DNA from: Chloroflexota bacterium
Lineage (GTDB): Bacteria; Chloroflexota; Anaerolineae; Anaerolineales; UBA11858
Length of the DNA stretch: 16,794 bases
Reading direction: 5' to 3'
NCBI GenBank assembly: GCA_030666985.1
Contig: DAOUWT010000023.1
Coordinates: 1-16,794, forward strand
The translations under genes and the position numbers were made by a program. How positions within the stretch are numbered: the first letter of the stretch is position 1; every line of letters begins with the position of its first letter. The notes under the pieces were generated by a model. That model was not told the DNA's origin. It was given only the letters and a program-made list of their open reading frames with translations, and made no database searches. Positions 5,433 to 13,391 of the stretch are shown here, one piece after another.

Positions 5433-8400
5433 ATGAGCGATGTAATGTACCCCATAAAATTCAAGAACCTTCTCCACTGGATGCTTGAAGAATATAAAAA
5501 CGAAAAAAGTATTTTTACCATCCCCGGTGAGAAATTTTATTATAAAGATGATGACGCATATTTCAGCATTTTCGGCGAGAAATGTGAGACGGCCATAGGC
5601 CCGGCCGCCGGCCCTCACACGCAGATCACGCAGAACATCCTTGCCGCATACCTGACCGGGGGACGTTTCTTCGAGCTGAAAACCGTCCAAATCATGGATG
5701 AGCTTGAAATCGAGAAACCCTGCATTGACGCTCCCGATGAGGCCTATAACACAGAATGGTCAACTGAACTTAAAGTTGAAGAAGCCTTCGAAGAATACGT
5801 GAAAGCCTGGTTCTTGATTCATGTGGCTAATAAGATGCTGGGACTTTCTAAATCTGATAAACGCGTTTTTGTCTTCAACATGAGCGTGGGCTACGACTTG
5901 GAAGGCATAAAATCTCCCAAGATTGATGGTTTCATCGAAGGTCTCAAGGATGCTTCCCAGACGGGCATCTTCCAAGAATGTGCCAAAGACCTGAAAGCCG
6001 CCATCCACGCCGGGGAGGTGCCTAACATCTCGGATACCGGCTTTGTAGACGGAATATCCCCTCACATCTCGAATTCCATCACCCTCTCCACCATGCACGG
6101 ATGCCCCCCAGATGAGCAAGAAATAATTTGCAAATATCTGATCTCTGAAAAGAAGATGCACACCTTCGTGAAACTAAACCCCACTTTGCATGGATATGAA
6201 TACGTGAGAGACGTTTTCGCGGATTTGGGCTATGACCATATCACGCTCAAAGAAGATACTTTTACCCACGATATGCAATATCCCGATGCGGTGAAGATGC
6301 TCCATACCTTGAGCGGATTTGCCCAAGAGCATGGAGTGGATTTTGGCGTGAAATTATCCAATACCCTGGCCGTGGTGAACGATAAAGGCGCCCTCCCCAC
6401 CGATGAGATGTATATGAGCGGGCGTGCTCTTTATCCTCTTACCATCAACTTGGCCCGAAAATTATCCGAAGAGTTCAATGGTCAATTGCCAATCTCTTAT
6501 TCGGGCGGCGCAAATTATTTCAATATTGACGAGATATTTGGGACCGGGATTCGCCCCATCACCATGGCTACCGAATTGCTGAAACCAGGCGGTTATGCTC
6601 GGCAGAAGCAATTGGCACATTTGCTTGAAGAGGGCCTGAAATCTCTCCCTCCGGAAACTGTCTCCGTGGAGAAATTGCGCCTTGTAGCTGAAGATGCTTT
6701 CGCTAATGCGCGTTATAAAAAAGAAGCCAAACCCGACGCGCCCATGAAAATTGACCAAAAACTGGGCTTGCTGGATTGCTTTGTAGCTCCTTGTACTGTT
6801 GCTTGTCCCATCCATCAAGATGTCCCTGAATATATTCGTCTGATTGGCGAAGAGAGATATTTTGAAGCATACCAATTGATTGTCGCTAAGAACGCCCTTC
6901 CGTTTATGACGGGGTTCATTTGTGAGCATGGATGCGAGCTTAAATGTGTCCGCAATGATTATGAAGACGCCGTTCGCATTCGTGACTTGAAACGAATTGC
7001 CGACGAGAAAGGTTTTGAAGAATTCATGGAAAAGCTGGCAGATGGCAAACCGGAGAACGGCATCAGGGCCGCGGTGGTGGGAGCCGGGCCGGCTGGTCTC
7101 TCTTCAGCCTATTTCTTAGCTAGAGAGGGATTCAACGTTACCGTCTTCGATAAAACTGACAAACCGGGCGGCATGGTCATGCACGGAATCCCCGGTTTTC
7201 GCATCCCCGAGTGGGCCATCGAAAATGATTTGACCTTGGTTAAAAAAATGGGTATGAGCTTTGAACTGGAATGCGATCCCCAGATTGACGTCCAAGAATT
7301 AAAAGAAGATGGTTTCAAATATATTCATTTGGCAATTGGAGCCTGGAAATCTCGCATGTTGAAAGTAGAGGGCGACCAAGATAAAGTCCTCGGCGGCATC
7401 AAATTCTTACAAGAATTCAAGCGCAATCCTCAAGATATTCAACTTGGAAAGAACGTGGCCGTCATTGGAGCCGGAAACAGCGCCATGGACAGCGCCAGAG
7501 CGGCCAAGCGTGTCCCCGGCGTGGAGAACGTCATCATCATCTACCGCCGCACACAAAAACAAATGCCCGCCGAGCGTGAAGAATTAGAACTCGCCCTGGG
7601 AGACGACATCGCCTTCCGAGAATTGTTGAATCCCGTTTCACTAAAAGACGGCATCTTGACTTGCCAGCAAATGAAACTCGGAGAGGTAGATGCCAGCGGC
7701 AGACGGCGTCCCGTCCCCGTTGAGGGCCAGTTTGTCGAATTTGAAATTGACACCGTCCTCTCAGCCATTGGCGAATTGGCAGATTACGATCTCCTTAAGG
7801 CAAATGGAATTGACATTGATGAAAGAGGCAACATCCAGGTCAATCAATTCAACGAAACCAGCGTAGAGAATGTCTACATTGGGGGGGATGCCTATCGGGG
7901 GCCGGCGTCCATTGTTGAGGCCATTGCCGATGCCCAAGCCGTGGCAGACGGAATTTTCGCCAAAGAAGGCATAGTCCCTCAGACCGTATCCCCCGGTGAT
8001 TATTCCTTTAACCAAGAGCAACGCTTGGAGGATATAGCTGCTAAAAAAGCAGTCATTCACCCCATAGTCCCTGCCGATGAGTTTGATACTGACTTCGCCA
8101 CTGAGACGAATCGCTGCTTGGAATGTAACCTGGTTTGCAATAAATGCGTGGAAGTTTGTCCCAATGGGGCTAATGTAGCAATCAAGGTAGATGCACCTGG
8201 CCTGCGGGATGTCAATCAAATCCTGCACATTGAAGGCCTCTGCAACGAGTGCGGCAATTGCAGCGTATTCTGTCCCTATGACGGAGACCCCTACAAAGAC
8301 AAATTCACCCTTTTCTGGAAATTAGAAGATTTTGAAAACATAGCCAATGAAGGCTTTATCTTCCTCACAGAATCGACCCTAAAAATGAAATACGCTGGTG

Positions 8401-8540
8401 ATGTTTATGATCTGGTATTGGAAGATGGTCAAGTAAAGCCCCAAGATTCCGCTCTCGACATCAACTCAGAGGTGCAGCACTTGCTAGAAGTGATTCGCAC
8501 TGTCAAACAACGTTACCCTTATATGTTGGACAGGAACTAG
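5433..8540 (+). CDS. ygfK: YgfK-type flavin/Fe-S oxidoreductase (putative selenate reductase subunit)
   Basis: This 1035-aa multidomain redox protein is almost the length of E. coli YgfK and has the same N-terminus style (PIKFKNLLHWMLEEYKNEKS, then GPAAGPHTQITQNI). Domains in order are: a dihydroorotate-dehydrogenase-like TIM barrel (about 1-430, TMHGCPP at 220-226); a GltD-like N-terminal Fe-S domain (C449, C454, C458, C497, C501, C505); an FAD Rossmann fold (GAGPAG 550-555); an NAD(P) Rossmann fold (GAGNSAMD 679-686); the FAD closing motif YIGGD (815-819); and C-terminal ferredoxin-type clusters (C895, C898, C902, C905, C909 and C937, C940, C943, C947). It probably moves electrons between NAD(P)H and a purine- or selenium-linked partner enzyme; the true reaction is debated. 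AGGAG lies 6 nt upstream of the ATG. The stop codon falls inside a heptad array. ssnA follows. Confidence 0.95.
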   Translation: MSDVMYPIKFKNLLHWMLEEYKNEKSIFTIPGEKFYYKDDDAYFSIFGEKCETAIGPAAGPHTQITQNILAAYLTGGRFFELKTVQIMDELEIEKPCIDAPDEAYNTEWSTELKVEEAFEEYVKAWFLIHVANKMLGLSKSDKRVFVFNMSVGYDLEGIKSPKIDGFIEGLKDASQTGIFQECAKDLKAAIHAGEVPNISDTGFVDGISPHISNSITLSTMHGCPPDEQEIICKYLISEKKMHTFVKLNPTLHGYEYVRDVFADLGYDHITLKEDTFTHDMQYPDAVKMLHTLSGFAQEHGVDFGVKLSNTLAVVNDKGALPTDEMYMSGRALYPLTINLARKLSEEFNGQLPISYSGGANYFNIDEIFGTGIRPITMATELLKPGGYARQKQLAHLLEEGLKSLPPETVSVEKLRLVAEDAFANARYKKEAKPDAPMKIDQKLGLLDCFVAPCTVACPIHQDVPEYIRLIGEERYFEAYQLIVAKNALPFMTGFICEHGCELKCVRNDYEDAVRIRDLKRIADEKGFEEFMEKLADGKPENGIRAAVVGAGPAGLSSAYFLAREGFNVTVFDKTDKPGGMVMHGIPGFRIPEWAIENDLTLVKKMGMSFELECDPQIDVQELKEDGFKYIHLAIGAWKSRMLKVEGDQDKVLGGIKFLQEFKRNPQDIQLGKNVAVIGAGNSAMDSARAAKRVPGVENVIIIYRRTQKQMPAEREELELALGDDIAFRELLNPVSLKDGILTCQQMKLGEVDASGRRRPVPVEGQFVEFEIDTVLSAIGELADYDLLKANGIDIDERGNIQVNQFNETSVENVYIGGDAYRGPASIVEAIADAQAVADGIFAKEGIVPQTVSPGDYSFNQEQRLEDIAAKKAVIHPIVPADEFDTDFATETNRCLECNLVCNKCVEVCPNGANVAIKVDAPGLRDVNQILHIEGLCNECGNCSVFCPYDGDPYKDKFTLFWKLEDFENIANEGFIFLTESTLKMKYAGDVYDLVLEDGQVKPQDSALDINSEVQHLLEVIRTVKQRYPYMLDRN

Positions 8541-8583
8541 GAAACTAGGAATCAGTGATCAGGGACTAGGAATCAGGAAACAG
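8532..8583 (+). repeat. Heptad array, AGGAATC family, over the ygfK stop
   Basis: AG occurs at 8532, 8539, 8547, 8554, 8561, 8568, 8575 and 8582: 7-bp spacing with one 8. The ygfK stop codon (8538-8540) is part of the array. The same CTAGGAATCAG motif is repeated in the tandem units that follow and at 10724-10758. Confidence 0.75.
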
Positions 8584-8819
8584 CAGGTGCATTGCACTCC
8601 CCGCATTTTAGGAGTGCGTTGCACCTGAGGAGGACAGGTACTAGGAATCAGTGATCAGGAACTAGGAATCAGGAAAAAGCAGGTGCATTGCACTCCCCGC
8701 ATTTTAGGAGTGCGTTGCACCTGAGGAGGACAGGTACTAGGAATCAGTGATCAGGGACTAGGAATCAGGAAACAGCAGGTACACTGCACTCCCCGCATTT
8801 TAGGAGTGCGTTGCACCTG
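8545..8819 (+). repeat. 96-bp tandem repeat, 2.9 copies, each with a hairpin
   Basis: Units begin with CTAGGAATCAGTGATCAGG at 8545, 8641 and 8737, exactly 96 bp apart; the third stops matching after 8819. Each contains a heptad segment, then a stem with 17-nt arms CAGGTGCATTGCACTCC and GGAGTGCGTTGCACCTG and a CCGCATTTTA loop (arms 8584-8600/8611-8627, 8680-8696/8707-8723, 8776-8792/8803-8819). The second unit differs by two substitutions. The third has a mutated left arm that weakens its stem. The near identity implies recent amplification. Confidence 0.9.
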
Positions 8820-8845
8820 CAGAATCGGCTGTGTTCTGGCAACCC

Positions 8846-8883
8846 GATGTGCAACGCATCCAAGAGAAGATGCAATGCACATC
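8846..8883. repeat. GATGTGC hairpin repeat, copy 2
   Basis: Arms 8846-8860 and 8869-8883 are identical to those at 2351-2388, with a slightly different 8-nt loop. It lies about 65 nt upstream of ssnA. Confidence 0.8.
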
Positions 8884-8947
8884 TCCATCTTTATTTTGAG
8901 CAACTACTTAAAAAAGATTAGCGAAGATTAGTGGACAGGAGTTACCA

Positions 8948-10267
8948 ATGACAATTCGATTTGAAAACGGCATAATCATTACCTTAGGCAAGAACAACCA
9001 AGTTTTATGGAATAGCACCGTTGTTACAGATGGTGAAAACGTGGCCGCAGTGGGCGGATTCTCCGAAATGCGGGAGTATTATCCCGACGCGGAAGTGGTG
9101 GATTGCTCAGGGAAAGTCATCCTTCCTGGATTCATCTGCACCCACCACCATTTCTACTCCACCATGGCCCGGGGGATGGCCCCTCCCGGTGAGCCAGCCT
9201 CCAATTTTGTCGAGATTCTCGAAAGGTTATGGTGGAAGTTAGACATGGCCCTCTCCGAGGAAGATGTTGCCCTTTCGGCTCAAATCCCTCTCATTGAGAG
9301 CATCCGCAATGGGACCACCACCATCATTGACCATCACGCCTCGCCCTCTTGCCGGGATGGGTCGCTGGACCTCATCGAAGACGCGGTGCGGGAGGCTGGG
9401 CTGCGGGCATCTCTCTGCTACGAGGTCTCAGACCGTAACATGCCCGGGGCCGGGATTGCCGAGAACGAACGCTTTATCAAAAAGGTTGGCAAAGGGGATG
9501 GGCAGATCGCGGCCATGATGGGCCTGCACGCCTCCTTCACCGTTTCCGACGAAACCGTGGAGAAGTGCGTGGGGATTGCTGCTGACGCTGGGGTAGGATG
9601 CCACATCCACGTTGCCGAGGATAAAGCTGACAAACACGATTCTGGTTCTAAATATGGGAAGTTCGTTGTTGACAGGCTGCACGACCTTGGCGTCACCGGT
9701 GAGAAATCCATTTTCGTTCACTGCGTCCATGTTGATGAATACGAGATTGACATTCTCGCCGACACGAACACGATCGTCGTCCATAATCCCGAATCGAATA
9801 TGAACAACGCCGTGGGTGTTACTAAGCTGTTTGACTTATTGGAAAAGGGAGTCCTGGTTGGGTTGGGCACGGATGGCATGTCCTCGGATATGCTCTCTCA
9901 AATGCGGGTGGCCTATTTGCTCCACCGGCTTGATCAGAGAGATCCGCGTGTGGCCTTTGTCGAAGCCCCTCAACTCTTGTTGCAGAACAACGCTGAAATC
10001 GCCGAACGTCAGTTTAGCCTTCCCCTGGGGGAGATTGCCCCTGGCCGCCCGGCAGACCTCGCCATCCTCGACTATCATCCCCCCACACCTCTTAGCGCAG
10101 ACAACTTCCTGGGGCATCTCATCTTCGGCATGGTGGATGCTACGGTCGATACTACAGTGTGTCGCGGTAAAATATTGATGAAGAATAAACAAATCCTAAC
10201 CATTGATGAGGAGAGTATTGCAGCCCGTTCACGTGAGCTGGCGCCGAAAATGTGGGGGCGATTATGA
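8948..10267 (+). CDS. ssnA: SsnA-type amidohydrolase
   Basis: This 439-aa metal-dependent aminohydrolase of the amidohydrolase (TrzN/AtzA/guanine-deaminase-like) superfamily is close in length to E. coli SsnA. Metal and catalytic motifs are THHHFYST (H66/H68), HIHVAED (H219, H221, E224), HCVHVDEYE (H258, H261) and GLGTDGMSSD (D309). The N-terminal strand MTIRFENGIIITLG and the C-terminal ADLAILDY strand form the usual composite beta-sandwich. It probably deaminates or opens a purine-derived ring as part of the anaerobic purine/urate route that includes ygfK; the substrate is not proven. AGGAG lies 6 nt before the ATG. It follows ygfK after a repeat-filled gap, and its stop codon overlaps the next start (ATGA). 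Confidence 0.95.
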   Translation: MTIRFENGIIITLGKNNQVLWNSTVVTDGENVAAVGGFSEMREYYPDAEVVDCSGKVILPGFICTHHHFYSTMARGMAPPGEPASNFVEILERLWWKLDMALSEEDVALSAQIPLIESIRNGTTTIIDHHASPSCRDGSLDLIEDAVREAGLRASLCYEVSDRNMPGAGIAENERFIKKVGKGDGQIAAMMGLHASFTVSDETVEKCVGIAADAGVGCHIHVAEDKADKHDSGSKYGKFVVDRLHDLGVTGEKSIFVHCVHVDEYEIDILADTNTIVVHNPESNMNNAVGVTKLFDLLEKGVLVGLGTDGMSSDMLSQMRVAYLLHRLDQRDPRVAFVEAPQLLLQNNAEIAERQFSLPLGEIAPGRPADLAILDYHPPTPLSADNFLGHLIFGMVDATVDTTVCRGKILMKNKQILTIDEESIAARSRELAPKMWGRL

Positions 10268-10728
10268 GGAAACAGCCGAATTCTAAAGATTGTTTCGTCT
10301 GCGGTGTAGAAAATGAATTTGGACTGCATTTAGAATTTTACGAAACCGAGTCGGGCGATGTCGTGGTTGACTACATTGTCCCTGACCATTTTCAGGGTTA
10401 TCAGGGCGTGGTGCATGGGGGAATTGTGGCCTCTCTCGTTGACGAAACTCTAGGACGTGTCCACATGGGAAGCCCTGAAGACACCCGTTTCATGGTCACA
10501 GCCAAATTGAGCATAACCTATCGCAAACCCGTCCCCACCGGAAAACCGATCAAAATTGTGGGGCACGCCCAAAAAAGCAAACGCCGCACAGCCGCCTCCA
10601 CAGCCGAAATCTACGGCCCAGACGGTGAGCTTTTAGTTGAGGCCGAAGCCTTGTTGGTTGATGCCCCACCTGAAATGCTTGAAGACGTTGATTTGGAAGA
10701 TATGGGCTGGAAGGTGTATCCAGACTAG
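10264..10728 (+). CDS. Hotdog-fold thioesterase (PaaI/4HBT-like)
   Basis: This 154-aa hotdog-fold protein carries VVHGGIVASLVDETLG (residues 49-64) with HGG and the candidate catalytic D60/E61. It also has DCFVCGVENEFGLHLEF (9-25), a Cys-rich start typical of a PaaI-like subfamily. Such enzymes hydrolyse acyl-CoA thioesters. ATG at 10264 overlaps the ssnA stop as ATGA, implying translational coupling. The frame extends to a GTG at 10252, which would lie deeper inside ssnA and is less likely; GGGG lies about 7 nt before the ATG. A thioesterase is not a standard member of ygfK-ssnA-ygfM clusters. Its TAG stop lies in a repeat motif. The physiological acyl-CoA is unknown. Confidence 0.9.
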   Translation: MRKQPNSKDCFVCGVENEFGLHLEFYETESGDVVVDYIVPDHFQGYQGVVHGGIVASLVDETLGRVHMGSPEDTRFMVTAKLSITYRKPVPTGKPIKIVGHAQKSKRRTAASTAEIYGPDGELLVEAEALLVDAPPEMLEDVDLEDMGWKVYPD

Positions 10729-10800
10729 GAATCAGGGACTGGTGATTAGGAAACTAGGAAAAACTACTGAACTATTGAACTGACAACTACCCAACTACTC
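10724..10800 (+). repeat. 7/8-bp arrays AGGAATC then AACT, over the thioesterase stop
   Basis: The thioesterase stop codon is inside GACTAGGAATCAGG. Similar units follow at 10727, 10734, 10741, 10748 and 10756, and then AACT at 10762, 10770, 10778, 10785 and 10793 (spacing 8, 8, 7, 8). Two different periodic motifs are therefore fused in one spacer. Confidence 0.7.
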
Positions 10801-10817
10801 CCCAAAGCGAGCTAATT

Positions 10818-11579
10818 ATGATTATTGAATATAACCGTCCCAAAACATTGGATGAAGCCCTAGCTTTACTAGCCCGCTCTGAACCAGTTACCGTTCCTCT
10901 GGGGGGCGGGACTGTACTCAACCAGCCTTTGGATAAAACTGTCGCGGTGGTAGATTTACAATCTCTGGGGTTGGACGATGTTGAAACTGAAGGCCAAGAG
11001 TTGAAGATTGGAGCCAACGTCACCTTGCAAGCTCTGCTCCAAGCGGGGGATAGTCTCCCAGCCTTGGCGGAGGCGATCCGCCACGAGGCAGCCTATAACT
11101 TGCGGCACATGGCCACCGTTGCCGGGACGCTGGTTGCCGCCGATGGCCGCTCCCCCTTTGCAACGGCCATGCTAGCCCTCAACGCCCAATTATCTATAGT
11201 GCAGCAGGGCAAGGATGCCGAGCAAATCCCCCTAGGCGAGATGCTCTCCCTGCGCGTGGAGCATTTGCCGCATAGCCTCATAACCCAAGTGACCATCCCC
11301 GCCCAGGCCAGTTTGGCCTACCAATACGTGGCCCGCTCCCCGGCGGATTTGCCCATCGTCTGCGCAGCCGTAGCGCAATGGCCCTCGGGACGCACGCGAG
11401 TTGCCCTTGGCGGGCACGGAGAAATACCCTTGCTGGTACTGGACGGAAACGGCCCGGATGGCGCAACAATAGCCGCCCGCAGCGCTTACAGCGAAGCCGG
11501 TGACCAATGGGCCAGCGCCGAGTACCGGGGGGATGTGGCTGAAACTTTGACCGGGCGGTGTTTGCAAGAATTGGCTTAG
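10818..11579 (+). CDS. ygfM: FAD-binding subunit, YgfM/CoxM-like
   Basis: This 253-aa protein resembles the FAD subunit of molybdenum hydroxylases and is near the length of E. coli YgfM. It has the N-terminal FAD motif VPLGGGTVLN (residues 26-35), DLQSLGLDDVE (46-56) and an HMATVAGTLVAADGRSPF segment (97-114). This last occupies the position of the usual TIGGN-type FAD-binding loop but is poorly conserved. The C-terminal CO-dehydrogenase-flavoprotein-type domain is short. It should pass electrons from a 2Fe-2S subunit to NAD(P) or another carrier. There is only a weak ribosome-binding site. It follows the ssnA-thioesterase pair on the same strand, matching E. coli ssnA-ygfM order, but the molybdopterin subunit that should come next is missing. 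The symbol rests on synteny and overall similarity. Confidence 0.82.
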   Translation: MIIEYNRPKTLDEALALLARSEPVTVPLGGGTVLNQPLDKTVAVVDLQSLGLDDVETEGQELKIGANVTLQALLQAGDSLPALAEAIRHEAAYNLRHMATVAGTLVAADGRSPFATAMLALNAQLSIVQQGKDAEQIPLGEMLSLRVEHLPHSLITQVTIPAQASLAYQYVARSPADLPIVCAAVAQWPSGRTRVALGGHGEIPLLVLDGNGPDGATIAARSAYSEAGDQWASAEYRGDVAETLTGRCLQELA

Positions 11580-11591
11580 GTTTAAAGTCTC

Positions 11592-11644
11592 AAGGCGAAT
11601 AGAATTCTGCTGGCATGCGTGCGAACAAGCTCGCTATCCGCCTT
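11592..11644. repeat. Inverted repeat downstream of the ygfM-like gene
   Basis: AAGGCGAATAG (11592-11602) pairs with CTATCCGCCTT (11634-11644) with one mismatch around a 31-nt loop. It starts 13 nt after the stop codon. No U-tract follows. Confidence 0.5.
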
Positions 11645-11738
11645 CGCGGATTAGCCACCTTGAACGTTTGCGGGCGGGGGGTGCATATTTACATCGCGAA
11701 ACATCTCCTTGCTTTGCACATCTTCGGCAGGGAGACTT

Positions 11739-11776
11739 GCCACATGCCACTTGCAAACTTGCCACATGCAAACGCA
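11739..11776. repeat. 7/8-bp array, TTGC/ATGC family
   Basis: GC occurs at 11739, 11746, 11753, 11761, 11768 and 11774 in TTGCCACA/TGCAAACT-like units (spacing 7, 7, 8, 7, 6). It lies in the 271-bp spacer before the pyrophosphatase gene. Confidence 0.5.
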
Positions 11777-11850
11777 CCCACAATTCCCATCCATTTGGTA
11801 TACTTATCACTGAACCATTGTTATACTCGACAAACGTGAAGAGGTGAAAA

Positions 11851-13206
11851 GTGAAAAAAGATATTATTTACGTCATTGGGCATGTTAACCCAGATACCGA
11901 TTCTGTTGCCTCGGCAATTGGATATGCTTGGCTGTTAAGAGAGAGAGATGGTAAAAATGCGGTTGCGGCCCGAACCGGATTCTTGAATCCTCAAACGGAT
12001 TGGGTCTTTCACCGCTTAGAATTGGAACCGCCCTTGATACTGACTGATGTTTCGCCCCGCTTTGAGTCCGTTGCCCGCCGCATGGATACCACCACGCCAG
12101 ACACGCCCTTACGTGAAGCCTGGGATATTGCCAGCAGAACGGGAGGGGTTGCTCCTGTTATTAATAAAGATGGAACCCCTTATGGTTTGATAACGGGCCT
12201 AACCTTATTTTCGTTTTTGACTGAGTTGGTTGGCCCTCATCACAAACGTCAAGAGATGAAAATTGCTGAATTTTTGGAAGTATCTTGTCATGAAGTGGCC
12301 GATACCGGTGTGCCAAAATTCAAGGCTGGAAGCCGCATCCGAGATTCTATAAGAAAAGTGCTTCATGAGGAACGAAATTATTTCTTTGTGGTGGATGATG
12401 CAGGACGCTATGCGGGAACTTGTCGCCAACGCGATATATTGAATCCTCCTCGTGTGCAAGTGGTGCTTGTAGATCACAATGAAATTGAGCAGGCTGTAGG
12501 GGCATTGGAAGAAGCCGAGTTGGTGGAAGTGATTGATCACCACCGCCTTGGAAACCAGGATACCCGGCAACCAATCCGCTTTACCATTGATGTTGTAGGC
12601 AGCACGAGTACCTTGATTTTTGAGCGTATTGTGGAATCTGGGTTAAGCGCTCCATCTGAAATTGCCGGTGTGCTCCTGGCCGGTTTGATCTCGGATACCC
12701 TGTTGCTCACCTCCCCCACCACCACCGACCGCGACCACCGCGCCGCGGAGCGTTTAGGACGTTGGGCTTTCTCTTGGGATAGCCCTCTCCAGGGTGAGAC
12801 GTTGGAATCTTATGGAGAAGCTCTCCTCAAAGCGGGGGCGGGATTGTCTACTCGTGACCCCGAAGAAATTGTGAGCACCGATTTGAAGACTTATACGGCC
12901 GGGAGCATGGAATTTGCGATAGCTCAGGCCGAAGTCACCGATCTCATGCAGGTTGATAAGCATCTTGATGCTCTTATGAAAGCTCTTGATACCTTGAGAA
13001 CCTCACGAGGATTAGATTTTTCCATGTTGATGGTCACAGACGTGGTGCGTGGTTCCAGCCGTTTGCTAATTTCTAATCCTCCTCCTACTTTTGACGATAT
13101 GCCTTATCATGGACAGCCGGACGGGACACGTTTGGCCAAAGGCGTGGTATCACGCAAGAAACAGCTTTTGCCGGTAGTGTTAAGTTTGTTAGAAGGCGTG
13201 GTGTGA
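11851..13206 (+). CDS. ppaC: Mn-dependent family II inorganic pyrophosphatase with CBS domains
   Basis: This 451-aa DHH-family pyrophosphatase hydrolyses PPi to phosphate using Mn or Co. Motifs are GHVNPDTDS (residues 10-18), VDHNE (207-211), the DHH motif EVIDHHR (226-232) and the C-terminal SRKKQ signature (434-438). Between motif I and motif VDHNE lies an insert of about 130 residues (about 73-205). It contains a CBS pair (…PVINKDGTPYGLITG… and …FFVVDDAGRYAGT…), without a recognisable DRTGG domain. CBS inserts in this family allow adenine-nucleotide regulation. The GTG start has GAGG 6 nt upstream, and a TATACT -10-like hexamer lies at 11822-11827. The stop codon begins a heptad array. It sits between two parts of a molybdenum-hydroxylase cluster without an obvious direct role there. 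Confidence 0.93.
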   Translation: MKKDIIYVIGHVNPDTDSVASAIGYAWLLRERDGKNAVAARTGFLNPQTDWVFHRLELEPPLILTDVSPRFESVARRMDTTTPDTPLREAWDIASRTGGVAPVINKDGTPYGLITGLTLFSFLTELVGPHHKRQEMKIAEFLEVSCHEVADTGVPKFKAGSRIRDSIRKVLHEERNYFFVVDDAGRYAGTCRQRDILNPPRVQVVLVDHNEIEQAVGALEEAELVEVIDHHRLGNQDTRQPIRFTIDVVGSTSTLIFERIVESGLSAPSEIAGVLLAGLISDTLLLTSPTTTDRDHRAAERLGRWAFSWDSPLQGETLESYGEALLKAGAGLSTRDPEEIVSTDLKTYTAGSMEFAIAQAEVTDLMQVDKHLDALMKALDTLRTSRGLDFSMLMVTDVVRGSSRLLISNPPPTFDDMPYHGQPDGTRLAKGVVSRKKQLLPVVLSLLEGVV

Positions 13207-13246
13207 GGCGTAAAACGTGAAACGTGAAGAGTGAGAAGTAAGGAGT
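13203..13246 (+). repeat. Heptad array, GTGAAAC family (copy B), at the ppaC stop
   Basis: GT occurs at 13203, 13210, 13217, 13224, 13231, 13238 and 13245, exactly 7 bp apart, giving GTAAAAC, GTGAAAC and GTGAAGA units. The array begins in the last sense codon of ppaC, just before its TGA (13204-13206). It shares sequence and orientation with the arrays at 672-735 (minus) and 15692. Confidence 0.85.
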
Positions 13247-13267
13247 CAATGTCATTAAATTGTACTA

Positions 13268-13360
13268 TGTCATTTCGACGAAGTTTCGACATGGGTTTAG
13301 TCGAACGAGGAGAAATCTATCCATTGGCGGAAAGATTCCTCGCTGCGCTTCGGAATGACA
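13268..13360. repeat. GTCATTTCGA-type hairpin upstream of the FAD/2Fe-2S fusion gene
   Basis: TGTCATTTCGA (13268-13278) pairs with TCGGAATGACA (13350-13360), and inner segments near 13308 and 13334 (GAGGAGAAATCT with AAGATTCCTC) extend the stem imperfectly. It is a divergent relative of the 5189-5301 hairpin and lies about 30 nt before the xanthine-dehydrogenase-type gene. Confidence 0.65.
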
Positions 13361-13391
13361 ATAAGAGGAAAGTATTAAAATCGAGAATTCT

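Larger units (their letters stand above)
8541..8947. other. 407-bp gene-free spacer between ygfK and ssnA
   Basis: The spacer is almost entirely repeats: a heptad array, nearly three copies of a 96-bp tandem unit (8545-8819), the GATGTGC hairpin (8846-8883), then a short AT-rich stretch with AGGAG at 8937-8941 serving ssnA. No open frame, RNA gene or convincing promoter is visible. Confidence 0.75.

Noticed and set aside
8584..8627. Intrinsic terminator after ygfK
   Set aside because: The stem is strong, but no U-tract follows it and the hairpin is part of a tandem repeat.
8545..8819. CRISPR-like array
   Set aside because: The repeated unit is the whole 96 bp in direct tandem with no unique spacers, and no cas genes are present.
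10252..10263. GTG start for the thioesterase
   Set aside because: ATG at 10264 gives the classic ATGA overlap and matches the normal N-terminus length.
11615..11839. Plus-strand 74-codon open frame
   Set aside because: It lies over an inverted repeat and a 7/8-bp array, has no ribosome-binding site and shows no protein-like features.
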